Origin: Streptosporangium violaceochromogenes
GTDB lineage: Bacteria; Actinomycetota; Actinomycetes; Streptosporangiales; Streptosporangiaceae
Reading direction: 5' to 3'
DNA: 64,000 bases
Assembly: GCF_014654615.1 (NCBI RefSeq)
Contig: NZ_BNBB01000002.1
Location: 248,001-312,000 of the forward strand
Positions 27,387 to 35,085 of the stretch are shown here, one piece after another. The stretch's first letter is position 1; the number at the start of each line of letters is the position of its first letter. The position numbers and the translations under genes are program-made. A model generated the notes under the pieces. It was not told where the DNA came from. It did not search any database and saw only the letters and a list, made by a program, of their open reading frames with translations.

Positions 27387-28661
27387 CTACGACGCCTCTC
27401 TGACCAGCAGCGCGACGCACTCCACGTGGTGGGTCATCGGGAAGGCGTCGAAGGCGCGGAGGTCGGCGAGGCGGTAGCCGCCCTCGCCGAACCAGGCAAG
27501 ATCGCGGGCCAGTGTGGCCGGGTCACAGGAGACGTAGACGATCCGGCCGGCCTCCAGCGTGGTGACACGGTCGACGACCTCGCGGCCGAGACCGGCGCGG
27601 GGCGGGTCGACGACCACCAGGTCGGCGCGCTCGATGTCATAGCGGTCGAGGGCGGACTCCACCCGGCCCCGGACGAAGCGGGCCTGCGGGAGGTCGCGGA
27701 GGTTGCGCTCGGCGTCGCGCACGGCCGAGGACTCGAACTCGACGCCCAGCACCGCGCCCTCGGGACCGACCGCCTCGGCCAGGCCGGCGGCGAACAGGCC
27801 GACGCCACAGTAAAGATCCAGCGCCCACTCCCCCGGCCGCGGGGCGGCGAACTCCAGGACCGCGTCGAGCAGCGCGGCGGCGGCACCGGGGTGGATCTGC
27901 CAGAAGCCGCTCCCGGTGATCTGGAAGTCACGGTCGCCGACGCGTTCCACCAGGTGGTTGCGCCCGTGGACCACGCGGGTGCGCCCTCTGCCCTCGTCCA
28001 CGAAGACCGCCACGCTCGTGTCGAGGTCGGGCACGGCCACCGTACGGCGGGGCTTGGGGGCGACCACCACGGCCTGGTCCCCGGTGCTGGAGGCGATCAC
28101 CTCCACCGAGGAGGCGTTGCGCCAGTTCATGACCTCGGCCCCGACGTTCTCCACCTCCGGGTGGGCGATCAGGCAGGCGTCCACCGGCTCGATGTCGTGG
28201 GAGCGGTGACGGCGCAGGCCCAGGACGCCGTCACGGTCGACGGCGAACTGGACGCGGGTGCGCCAGCCCAGGCCGTCGGGGGCGCCGGGCACCTCCTCCA
28301 CGACCCCCTTCCACTCGACCCCGGCCAGCCGCCGCAACTGCTCGGCGACCACGTCGGTCTTCAGCAGGCGCTGGGCGTCGAGGGAGGCGTGCTGCCAGTC
28401 GCAGCCCCCGCACCGGCCGGGGCCGGCGAACGGGCACGGCGGGGTCACCCGGTCGGGGGAGGGATCGATGATCTCGACCGCGTCGGCCCGGAGGAACCGG
28501 GTGGTCTCCTCGGTGATCTCGGCCAGGACGCGCTCGCCGGGGAGGGCGTGCCGTACGAAGACCACCCGGCCGTCATGGCGGGCGACGCACCATCCACCGT
28601 GGGCGACGGATCCCACCGTCAGTTCGATCGCCATCGTCACGCCCCCAGGTTCGTCGGTCAC
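27387..28661 (-). CDS. TrmA/RlmD-type class I SAM-dependent RNA m5U methyltransferase
   Basis: 424-residue enzyme with N-terminal TRAM domain (ELTVGSVAHGGWCVARHDGRVVFVRHALPG, split by Cys and His typical of the family), an iron-sulfur region with PPCPFAG and RCGGCDWQH plus a later DACLIAHP Cys, and a C-terminal Rossmann domain (DLYCGVGLFAAGLAEAVG; VVVDPPRAGLGREVVD; YVSCDPATLARDL with the catalytic Cys). It methylates uridine at C5 in rRNA or tRNA; which site is unclear. The GTG at 28661 has GAGG five bases upstream; ATG 28634 is an alternative. It follows the KimA-like permease after 33 bases, probably in one transcript, as Rv2690c-Rv2689c. Confidence 0.92.
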   Translation of the reverse strand: MTDEPGGVTMAIELTVGSVAHGGWCVARHDGRVVFVRHALPGERVLAEITEETTRFLRADAVEIIDPSPDRVTPPCPFAGPGRCGGCDWQHASLDAQRLLKTDVVAEQLRRLAGVEWKGVVEEVPGAPDGLGWRTRVQFAVDRDGVLGLRRHRSHDIEPVDACLIAHPEVENVGAEVMNWRNASSVEVIASSTGDQAVVVAPKPRRTVAVPDLDTSVAVFVDEGRGRTRVVHGRNHLVERVGDRDFQITGSGFWQIHPGAAAALLDAVLEFAAPRPGEWALDLYCGVGLFAAGLAEAVGPEGAVLGVEFESSAVRDAERNLRDLPQARFVRGRVESALDRYDIERADLVVVDPPRAGLGREVVDRVTTLEAGRIVYVSCDPATLARDLAWFGEGGYRLADLRAFDAFPMTHHVECVALLVREAS

Positions 28662-28694
28662 GGCCTCCTCGCGGTCAGGAGTACATACGAAAGG

Positions 28695-30752
28695 TTAAGC
28701 CTTGGCGTCCGGCTCCCGAGCCACCTCCCGTCCGGCCTCCTCGCCGCGGGCCCGGCGGACCGCGCCGGGAGCCGAAGGCTCCGGGCGGCCCTTGAGCCGG
28801 TCGGAGGAGTGGAGCTGCCAGGGAACGCTGGTGACCATCACCCCGGGCTGGAAGAGCAGGCGGCCCTTGAGCCGGAGCGCGCTCTGGTTGTGCAGCAGGT
28901 GCTCCCACCAGCGGCCCACGACGTACTCGGGGATGTAGACGGTCACCACGTCGCGGGGCGAGCGGCGGCGCAGCGACTTGACGTACTCCAGGACAGGCCG
29001 GGTGATCTCCCGGTAGGGCGAGTCGAGCATCTTCAGCGGCACCGGGATGCCCCGCCGTTCCCACTCCTCCCGCAGGGCCCGGGCCTCCTCGCCCTCCACC
29101 CCCACGGTGACGGCCTCCAGTGTGGAGGGCCGGGTGGCGCGGGCGTAGGCGAGCGCGCGCAGGGTCGGCTTGTGGATCTTGGAGACCAGCACCACGGCGT
29201 GGTTGCGCGCCGGCAGCATCGACTCGTCCACGACGCCGTTCTCGGACACGGCGAGCTCGCGCGCGACGTTCTCGTAGTGGCGGTGAATGCCCTTCATGGT
29301 CAGAAACAGCACCGGCATGGCCACGCAGACGATCCAGGCGCCGTGGGTGAACTTGGTGAGCAGCACCACCATCAGCACCAGGCCGGTCATGACGCCGCCG
29401 AAGAAGTTGATGACGCGCGAGCGCCGCATCTGCGCCCGGACCTTGGGGTCGGTCTCGGTTCTCAGGTGGCGGGTCCAGTGACGGACCATGCCGATCTGGC
29501 TGAGCGTGAACGACACGAAGACGCCGACGATGTAGAGGTTGAGCAGCCGGCTGACATCGGCCTCGAAGCCCCACAGCAGCAGGCAGGCGCCGGCGGCCAG
29601 GATGACGATGCCGTTGGAGAAGGCCAGCCGGTCGCCCCGGGTGTGCAGCTGCCGGGGCAGGAAGCGGTCCTGGGCCAGGATGGAGCCGAGCACGGGAAAA
29701 CCGTTGAAGGCGGTGTTGGCGGCCAGGAAGAGGATCAGGGCGGTGACCGCGGAGATGACGAAGAAGAACAGGGATCCGTCGCCGAAGACCGCGTCGGCGA
29801 CCTGGGCGATGATCGGCTGCTGGTAGTAGCCGGGTCCGGCGGGCCTGCCGTCGATGAGCATGCTGTGGGCGACGGTGGCGGGGTCGGCGAGCTTGACGCC
29901 GGAGGCCAGGCCGAGCGCGATGATGCCGACGAACATCGTTACCGCGATCAGGCCCATCATCAGCAGCGTGGTCGCGGCGTTCTTGCTCTTGGGCTTGCGG
30001 AAGGCGGGCACGCCGTTGCTGATCGCCTCGACTCCGGTGAGCGCGGCGCAGCCGGAGGAGAAGGCGCGCAGGATGAGGAAGGCCGCGGCGAAGGCGGTCA
30101 GATCGGCCTGCTCGGCGACGATCTCGTAGCCGGCGGTGGGCGCGCGCAGCTCGTCGCCGAGCACGAGCAACCGGAATCCCCCCCAGGCGACCAGGCCCAG
30201 GACCGAGATCATGAAGGCGTAGGTGGGGATGGCGAACGCCGCCCCGGACTCCCGGATGCCGCGGAGGTTGACCACCGTCAGCACCACGACGATGGTGATG
30301 GCGACCAGGGGTTTGTGCTCGGCGACGTAGGGGATGGTGGCACCCACGTAGTCGACCCCGTTGGCCACCGACACCGCGACGGTGAGGACGTAGTCCACCA
30401 TGAGCGCGCTGGCGACGGTGAGGCCGGCGTTGCGTCCCAGGTTGACGGTCGCCACCTCGTAGTCACCGCCACCGCTGGGGTAGGCGTGCACGTTCTGGCG
30501 GTAGGACGCCACGACCGTGAGCATCACCACGACGACGCCCGCCGCGACCCAGGGGGCGAAGTTGTAGAAGGACAGTCCCGCGATGGACAGGATGACCAGG
30601 ATCTCCTGCGGGGCGTAGGCCACCGAGGAGAGCGCGTCGCTCGCGAAGACGGGCAGCGCGATCCGCTTGGGGAGCAGTTGCTCATGTAACTGCGTGCTAC
30701 GCAGCGCGCGCCCGATGAAGAGGCGCTTGACGAGGTCCGTCACCTTTGACAC
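28695..30752 (-). CDS. KimA-like APC family potassium transporter
   Basis: 685-residue membrane protein with about 12 helices followed by a cytoplasmic domain of about 200 residues. VFASDALSSVAYAPQEI and YPSGGGDYEVATVNLG are the blocks shared with B. subtilis KimA/YdaO, a high-affinity K+ importer of the APC superfamily. The C-terminal domain includes RALAYARATRPSTLEAVTVG, SPYREITRPVLEYVKSL and VVTVYIPEYVVGRWWEHLLH, the universal-stress-like fold of KimA. It is divergent from two RCK/TrkA genes, which supports a potassium role. The GTG start at 30752 lies eight bases after TAGCAT (30766-30761), a probable leaderless promoter. Transport of another solute is possible. Confidence 0.82.
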   Translation of the reverse strand: MSKVTDLVKRLFIGRALRSTQLHEQLLPKRIALPVFASDALSSVAYAPQEILVILSIAGLSFYNFAPWVAAGVVVVMLTVVASYRQNVHAYPSGGGDYEVATVNLGRNAGLTVASALMVDYVLTVAVSVANGVDYVGATIPYVAEHKPLVAITIVVVLTVVNLRGIRESGAAFAIPTYAFMISVLGLVAWGGFRLLVLGDELRAPTAGYEIVAEQADLTAFAAAFLILRAFSSGCAALTGVEAISNGVPAFRKPKSKNAATTLLMMGLIAVTMFVGIIALGLASGVKLADPATVAHSMLIDGRPAGPGYYQQPIIAQVADAVFGDGSLFFFVISAVTALILFLAANTAFNGFPVLGSILAQDRFLPRQLHTRGDRLAFSNGIVILAAGACLLLWGFEADVSRLLNLYIVGVFVSFTLSQIGMVRHWTRHLRTETDPKVRAQMRRSRVINFFGGVMTGLVLMVVLLTKFTHGAWIVCVAMPVLFLTMKGIHRHYENVARELAVSENGVVDESMLPARNHAVVLVSKIHKPTLRALAYARATRPSTLEAVTVGVEGEEARALREEWERRGIPVPLKMLDSPYREITRPVLEYVKSLRRRSPRDVVTVYIPEYVVGRWWEHLLHNQSALRLKGRLLFQPGVMVTSVPWQLHSSDRLKGRPEPSAPGAVRRARGEEAGREVAREPDAKA

Positions 30753-30760
30753 GTCTGCCG

Positions 30761-30838
30761 ATGCTAGTCGTTCTCTATACGAATCCCTGACGCGGCACTC
30801 CCGGAATCCATACGCCCCGCTGACACGACACTCCCGAA
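30761..30838. promoter_or_regulatory. Divergent promoter with two 33-bp-spaced direct repeats
   Basis: CTGACGCGGCACTCCCGGA (30787-30805) and CTGACACGACACTCCCGAA (30820-30838) share 15 of 19 bases and are spaced 33 bp, about three helical turns, so both present the same face. The first abuts the -35 zone of the permease promoter (TAGCAT -10 at 30766-30761, minus strand). They are candidate binding sites for a regulator of both divergent units. Confidence 0.5.
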
Positions 30839-30901
30839 GCGGTTCATACTGGCTAGGTACGTCAGGGACAAGATCCGCCTCAACGCGAGCGGCGGGAGAG
30901 C

Positions 30902-31567
30902 ATGCATATCGTGATCATGGGATGTGGCCGGGTCGGTTCGACCCTGGCGCACATCCTGGAGGACAGCGGCCACTCGGTCGCGATCATCGACCGGGACCCG
31001 CAGGCGTTCCGCCGGTTGCGGGCCGGTTTCCGGGGCCGCCGGGTGACCGGCATCGGCTTCGACCGTGACGTCCTGGAGGAGGCCGGCATCGAGTCCGCCA
31101 GCGCTTACGTGGCGGTGAGCAGCGGCGACAACTCCAACATCATCTCCGCCCGGGTCGCCCGCGAGACGTTCGGCGTGGACAACGTGGTGGCCCGGATCTA
31201 CGACTCACGGCGAGCCGAGGTCTACCAGCGTCTCGGCATCCCCACCGTGGCCACGGTCCGCTGGACCGCCGATCAGATTCTTCGGCGGGTCCTGCCGGAG
31301 GGCGCCGAGCCGCTGTGGCGCGACCCGACCGGAGCCGTCGTCCTGGCCGAGGTGGCCTTCCACCCCGGCTGGATCGGCACCAGGACCAAGGACCTGGAGG
31401 AGGAGGTGGCCACCCGCCTGGCGTTCGTCAACCGGATGGGCGAGACCCTGCTGCCCCGGAACGACTCGGTGGTGCAGGAGGGTGACATCCTGCACGTCAT
31501 GGCCGCCGGAAGCGACATGGAACGCATCAACAAGGTGCTCGCCGCGGCCCCGGAGGGAAGACACTGA
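30902..31567 (+). CDS. ceoB: TrkA/RCK family potassium regulatory protein 1
   Basis: 221-residue cytoplasmic RCK protein. The N-terminal Rossmann domain begins HIVIMGCGRVGSTLAHILED (nucleotide-binding GxGxxG) with the acidic end of strand 2 in AIIDRDPQAF, then SGDNSNIISARVARETFG and NVVARIYDSRRAEVYQRLG. The RCK_C domain (about 140-221) includes FVNRMGETLLPRNDSVVQEGDILHVMA. Such subunits gate or regulate K+ transporters in response to nucleotides. GGGAG precedes the ATG. The stop overlaps the next start by one base (TGATG). Orthologous by position to Rv2691 (ceoB). Confidence 0.9.
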   Translation: MHIVIMGCGRVGSTLAHILEDSGHSVAIIDRDPQAFRRLRAGFRGRRVTGIGFDRDVLEEAGIESASAYVAVSSGDNSNIISARVARETFGVDNVVARIYDSRRAEVYQRLGIPTVATVRWTADQILRRVLPEGAEPLWRDPTGAVVLAEVAFHPGWIGTRTKDLEEEVATRLAFVNRMGETLLPRNDSVVQEGDILHVMAAGSDMERINKVLAAAPEGRH

Positions 31568-32226
31568 TGCGCGTGACCATCGCGGGCGCCGGGGCCGTCG
31601 GCCGGTCCATCGCCGCCGAGCTGCTGGAGAACGGCCACGAGGTCCTGCTCATCGACATCGACCCCAAGGCCATCAAGATCGACACGGTGCCCCGGGCGGA
31701 GTGGCTGCTCGCCGACGCCTGCGAGATCTCCTCACTGGACGAGGCGGGCCTGACCGAGTGCCACGTGGTCGTCGCCGCCAGCGGCGACGACAAGGTGAAC
31801 CTCGTCGTGTCCCTGCTCGCCAAGACCGAGTACGGCGTGCCGCGCGTGGTCGCCAGGATCAACCACCCCAAGAACGAGTGGCTGTTCAACGAGTCGTGGG
31901 GCGTCGACGTGGCCGTCTCGACCCCGCGCCTGCTGAGCGCGCTGGTGGAGGAGGCGGTGAGCGTCGGCGACCTGGTCCGCCTGATGACCTTCCGTCAGGG
32001 CCAGGCCAACCTGGTCGAGCTGACCCTCCCCGAGGACGCGCCGGTGGTCGGCCAGCGCGCCGGCTCGGTGCCCTGGCCGAACGACACCGCGCTGGTGGCG
32101 ATCCTGCGCGAGGGCCGGGTGCTGGTCCCCAGCGACGACGACCCACTGGAGGCGGGGGACGAACTGATGTTCGTGGCCAGCCAGGAGGTCGAGGAGGAGC
32201 TGGCGCGGCTGCTGTCCCCGCGCTGA
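31567..32226 (+). CDS. ceoC: TrkA/RCK family potassium regulatory protein 2
   Basis: 219-residue companion of the preceding gene with the same architecture: RVTIAGAGAVGRSIAAELLENG (RCK_N dinucleotide loop), VLLIDIDPKAIK, VVAASGDDKVNLVVSLLAKTE and RVVARINHPKNEWLFNESWGVD, then an RCK_C domain with APVVGQRAGSVPWPNDTALVAI and DELMFVASQEVEEELARLL. The one-base overlap with ceoB suggests coupled synthesis of equal amounts, consistent with a mixed ring. Its partner channel is probably the divergent KimA-like permease, but a Trk/Ktr pore elsewhere in the genome is possible. A 36-bp palindrome follows. Confidence 0.9.
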   Translation: MRVTIAGAGAVGRSIAAELLENGHEVLLIDIDPKAIKIDTVPRAEWLLADACEISSLDEAGLTECHVVVAASGDDKVNLVVSLLAKTEYGVPRVVARINHPKNEWLFNESWGVDVAVSTPRLLSALVEEAVSVGDLVRLMTFRQGQANLVELTLPEDAPVVGQRAGSVPWPNDTALVAILREGRVLVPSDDDPLEAGDELMFVASQEVEEELARLLSPR

Positions 32227-32295
32227 CCCCTGCGGGCGCCCCCTCGCCGCACCGCCCCCTCGGGCGCCCCCTCGCCGCGGCGGGAGGGTGCCCGG

Positions 32296-32331
32296 GGGTT
32301 TTCCGTACGGCGCGCGCCGTACGGAAAACCC
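32296..32331. terminator. Bidirectional terminator between ceoC and DUF3159
   Basis: A perfect 36-base palindrome (arms GGGTTTTCCGTACGGCGC and its complement) lies between two convergent genes. Its T-run/A-run within the arms gives a U-tract-like segment in both directions. Confidence 0.85.
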
Positions 32332-32340
32332 GGGACCGGC

Positions 32341-33015
32341 CTAGGGGGCGGCGGGCCGGACGGGTGTGCGGCCCCTGGCCAGCAGCCACACCATCGCGGC
32401 CAGGCCGGCGACCTGGAGCGGCCAGCCCATCACGATCTTGAGGATGCCGAGCTCGGCGACGGCGTCGTTGCCCCCGAGGAGGTAGACGGGAAGCTGGACG
32501 GCCACCCGGACGACGCAGGGGACCATCAGCAGCCAGGTGAGCCTGGAGCAGAGCCTCACCACGGCCGGGTCCTCGCGCCAGGAGGTGGGGTCGCCGGTGA
32601 CGGACCCGATCAGGAAGCCGACCACCGGCCACCGGACGGCGATCGACAGCAGCATCGCCACGGCGTAGGCCGCGTTGTAGAGGATGCCCGGCAGGAAGAC
32701 GTCCTTGGCCTCGCCGGTGCGGGAGGCGAAGAACGCCCCGATGCCGATGCCGACCAGGCTGTTGAGGACGAACTGCGGCGACGAGCGCTGCAGCAGCCGC
32801 GCGAGCAGCAGCACCACCGCGGTGCAGACGCCGGCGATCAGCGACGTCTTCAGCGTGGAGGTGGTGATCCACATCACGGTGAAGACGATCGTGGGCACGG
32901 CGGCCTCGACGGTGCCCCGCACCCCGCCGAACGCCTTGGCGAGCTGGCTCCGCACCGCCGCCTCCACCGTGACGTGCGCGGCGTTCTCCTCGGTGGCGCT
33001 CATCTTCTCGCTCAC
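32341..33015 (-). CDS. DUF3159 family integral membrane protein
   Basis: 224-residue membrane protein of unknown function restricted to actinobacteria. About six helices; conserved blocks FGGVRGTVEAAVPTIVFTVMW, LQRSSPQFVLNSLVGIGIGAFFA, SRTGEAKDVFLPGILYNAAY, WPVVGFLIGSVTGDPTSWRED and CSRLTWLLMVPCVVRVAVQLPVYL. Resembles a component sometimes compared with intracellular septation protein A. It is the last gene of a minus-strand run with an OB-fold gene, DUF3710 and dut, in the order Rv2693c-Rv2697c. Only 21 bases separate it from the OB-fold gene, so cotranscription is likely. Confidence 0.88.
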   Translation of the reverse strand: MSEKMSATEENAAHVTVEAAVRSQLAKAFGGVRGTVEAAVPTIVFTVMWITTSTLKTSLIAGVCTAVVLLLARLLQRSSPQFVLNSLVGIGIGAFFASRTGEAKDVFLPGILYNAAYAVAMLLSIAVRWPVVGFLIGSVTGDPTSWREDPAVVRLCSRLTWLLMVPCVVRVAVQLPVYLLGGNDAVAELGILKIVMGWPLQVAGLAAMVWLLARGRTPVRPAAP

Positions 33016-33036
33016 AGCTCCGTGGTCGTCGATGGC

Positions 33037-33429
33037 CTACGCACCGCCCGCCGGGCGCAGCTCGTACCGGGGGTTGAACATGACCTTGCGGCCGTCCTGA
33101 AGGCTGACGAGCCCCTCGGCCAGGACCATCCTGCCCGGCTCGATGCCGGCGATCCTCCGGCGGCCCAGCCAGACCAGGTCGATCACGTCCGAGCCGTCGT
33201 AGAGCTCGGCCTCCAGCGCGGGCGCGCCCCCGCGAGGACGCAACGTCACCGTCCGTAGTGTACCGGTGACGCAGAACCGGCGCCGGCCACCGCACGAGAC
33301 GATGGGCGTGGCCCCGTGCCGGTCGAGGTCCTGCTGGAGCTCGCTGGCCTCCAGCTCGGCCTGGCTTGTGGTCAGCCGTCGGAGGAAGCCTCGAAACCCG
33401 CCCTGTTTACGCGGTTCCTGGGAACCCAC
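33037..33429 (-). CDS. OB-fold nucleic acid binding domain protein
   Basis: 130-residue small protein. A basic helical N-terminus (RGFLRRLTTSQAELEASELQQD) is followed by an OB-fold: RFCVTGTLRTVTLRPRGGAPALEAELYDGSDVIDLVWLG in pieces, then RRRIAGIEPGRMVLAEGLV and a final strand KVMFNPRYEL. The GxxxV-IDLVWLGR part matches the tRNA_anti/OB family seen next to DUF3159 and DUF3710 in actinobacteria. It could bind single-stranded nucleic acid; no catalytic motif is seen. Confidence 0.85.
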   Translation of the reverse strand: MGSQEPRKQGGFRGFLRRLTTSQAELEASELQQDLDRHGATPIVSCGGRRRFCVTGTLRTVTLRPRGGAPALEAELYDGSDVIDLVWLGRRRIAGIEPGRMVLAEGLVSLQDGRKVMFNPRYELRPAGGA

Positions 33430-33477
33430 GACCTCTCCTTCGCATACGTGTCGGACCAGCGTACGCGATCCGCCGGA

Positions 33478-34197
33478 TCAGCGGACCTCGGCGATCTCGG
33501 GACCGCGCTCGAAGGGGTTGAGGTCGGGCGCCTCCGTCCGCCGCTCCACGGCCTGCCGGGCCTCCGGCGGGAGCTGGAGCTCGATCGGCTCCTTGGGCGC
33601 CATCGGCTCGTCCCCGCGGACCACCACGATGTCGCGGACGACGTCCTCCAGCGTGGCCGCCGTCCCGGCGTCCAGCGCGGCCCGGCCGCTGATCACGGCC
33701 CGCAGGAACCAGCGCGGCCCGTCGACGCCGATGTAGCGGACGGGCTGGGCCGTCCCCTCGGCCGGGACCCGCGCGGCCAGTTCGACCCCGAACGGCCCCT
33801 GCCGCTCCTCGGCCGTGCCCCCCGCGCTCTTGACCCCCTCGGCCAGCTCGGCTCTGACCTCGTCCCAGATCCCGCTGCGTTTGGGCGCGGCGAACGCGTG
33901 CACCTGAAGCGCGCTCTCGTCGAACACGACGACCGCGCCCACGATCTGTTCACCGGCCAGGTTGAGCTGCACCTCGAACCCCGGGTCGACCGGAAGGCGC
34001 AGTCCCCCGAGGTCCACACGCTCACGCCGGGGGTAGTCCTCACCGGCGTCCCACGGGCCGGCCTCCCGTGCCCCGTGACCGGAGCCGCGCGCCTCGGCGT
34101 CCTCGGCTCTCCCGGTCTCCTCGGCCCGCCCGGGCCCGGCCGCCCCGGCCGGGGCCGGAGTCTGCTCACGACGGCGACGTCCGAACACTTTTCTCAC
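33478..34197 (-). CDS. DUF3710 family protein
   Basis: 239-residue actinobacterial conserved protein. A basic N-terminus MRKVFGRRRRE and a variable Ala/Glu-rich stretch (about 10-50) precede the conserved domain: RVDLGGLRLPVDPGFEVQLN, VVFDESALQVHAFAAPKRSGIWDEVR, GPFGVELAARVPAEG, VRYIGVDGPRWFLRAVISGRAA and VVRDIVVVRGDEPMAPKEPIEL. Function unknown. Located between dut and the OB-fold gene as in mycobacteria, which suggests a linked but undefined role. Confidence 0.9.
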   Translation of the reverse strand: MRKVFGRRRREQTPAPAGAAGPGRAEETGRAEDAEARGSGHGAREAGPWDAGEDYPRRERVDLGGLRLPVDPGFEVQLNLAGEQIVGAVVVFDESALQVHAFAAPKRSGIWDEVRAELAEGVKSAGGTAEERQGPFGVELAARVPAEGTAQPVRYIGVDGPRWFLRAVISGRAALDAGTAATLEDVVRDIVVVRGDEPMAPKEPIELQLPPEARQAVERRTEAPDLNPFERGPEIAEVR

Positions 34198-34301
34198 ACT
34201 CCTTGAGGATTCACCGGTCGCTCACCGCCGGCCCCGGCTCGCGGACGGCGCCCGCGGCGGCCCGCCGTCCGTGTCTCCCGGAGCCCATCGGTTCGCTCCC
34301 G

Positions 34302-34745
34302 TCAGCGGCCGGTGGAGCCGAACCCGTCGGCGCCCCGCGCCGAGCCGGGCAGGCGGTCCACCTCGTAGAACACGGCCTTCTCCACCCGCTGGACCACGAG
34401 CTGCGCGACGCGGTCCCCCCTGCGCAGCCGTATCGCGTCCTTGGTGTCCGTGTTGATCAGGGTCACCCTGATCTCCCCCCGGTACCCCGCGTCCACCGTG
34501 CCCGGCGCGTTCACCAGCGTCACGCCGTGCCGCGCGGCCAGGCCCGAACGCGGGTGGACGAACGCGGCGTAGCCGTCGGGCAGGGCGATCGCCACGCCGG
34601 TGCCGACCACCGCCCGCTCCCCGGGCAGCAGCTCGACGTCCTGGGCGGCGTGCAGATCGGCTCCCGCGTCGCCCGGGTGGGCGTAGGAGGGCAGCGGCAG
34701 CCCGGCGTCGAGCCGGTGGATCAGCACCTCGACCTTGCTGGTCAC
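34302..34745 (-). CDS. dut: Deoxyuridine 5'-triphosphate nucleotidohydrolase
   Basis: 147-residue trimeric dUTPase that hydrolyses dUTP to dUMP and pyrophosphate. All five motifs are visible: DAGADLHA (1), [11 protein letters not shown] (2), [14 protein letters not shown] (3, with catalytic Asp), [13 protein letters not shown] (4) and [10 protein letters not shown] (5). The GTG start at 34745 has GAGGTG about five bases upstream and gives the normal length; the longer frame to 34817 is rejected. That GTG overlaps the stop of an upstream open frame (34742-35074) by four bases. Confidence 0.96.
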   Translation of the reverse strand: MTSKVEVLIHRLDAGLPLPSYAHPGDAGADLHAAQDVELLPGERAVVGTGVAIALPDGYAAFVHPRSGLAARHGVTLVNAPGTVDAGYRGEIRVTLINTDTKDAIRLRRGDRVAQLVVQRVEKAVFYEVDRLPGSARGADGFGSTGR

Positions 34746-35074
34746 AGGTTCACCTCGTACTCGTGATGTTCGTCGGAGATGCTCTGGACGTCGCGCGTGC
34801 TCGGCGACGTGCTCCACGCCCGCCTCGCGGGGAACACCGCGGCGCGCGCCGCGGCCGGGCCGTCCGGCGAGCCGATCCGCCCCTCACCCTCACGGTACGC
34901 CCCGCGGCCGGCCACGCCGGTGCGCCGGGAACGCGAGAACACAGGAGGCGCAGAAGGCACGCGGGGGGCGCGCGGGGGCACGGTGACGCCGGCCGGGACG
35001 GAGGCGGAACGGCCGGTCTCCGGCCGCCCGGTGAGGGCGGGGAGGGCCGTCGGGGTGGAGCGGGAGCGGGTCAC
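34742..35074 (-). CDS. Uncertain 110-codon ORF overlapping the dut start
   Basis: An open frame starting at GTG 35074, eleven bases after the AI-2E gene stop, and ending in a TGA that overlaps the dut GTG (CTGTGACC). The arrangement looks like translational coupling and would fill a gap of 340 bases. The product is Pro/Arg/Ser-rich with no recognised domain, although the last residues ([16 protein letters not shown]) are less biased. No orthologue is recalled; in mycobacteria the neighbour of dut at this point is a DUF3093 gene on the other strand, which I do not find. It may be a degenerate or spurious ORF. Confidence 0.25.
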   Translation of the reverse strand: MTRSRSTPTALPALTGRPETGRSASVPAGVTVPPRAPRVPSAPPVFSRSRRTGVAGRGAYREGEGRIGSPDGPAAARAAVFPARRAWSTSPSTRDVQSISDEHHEYEVNL

Positions 35075-35085
35075 GGAGCAGAACG

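Noticed and set aside
27426..30689. Very long plus-strand open frame (over 1000 codons) across the methyltransferase and permease genes
   Set aside because: It is the high-GC antisense shadow of two clearly recognisable minus-strand genes.
30753..30901. c-di-AMP (ydaO-type) riboswitch upstream of the KimA-like gene
   Set aside because: The gap is only 149 bp, is shared with a divergent gene, and the TAGCAT -10 sits eight bases before the start codon, leaving no room for a riboswitch; no ydaO-like conserved segments are visible.
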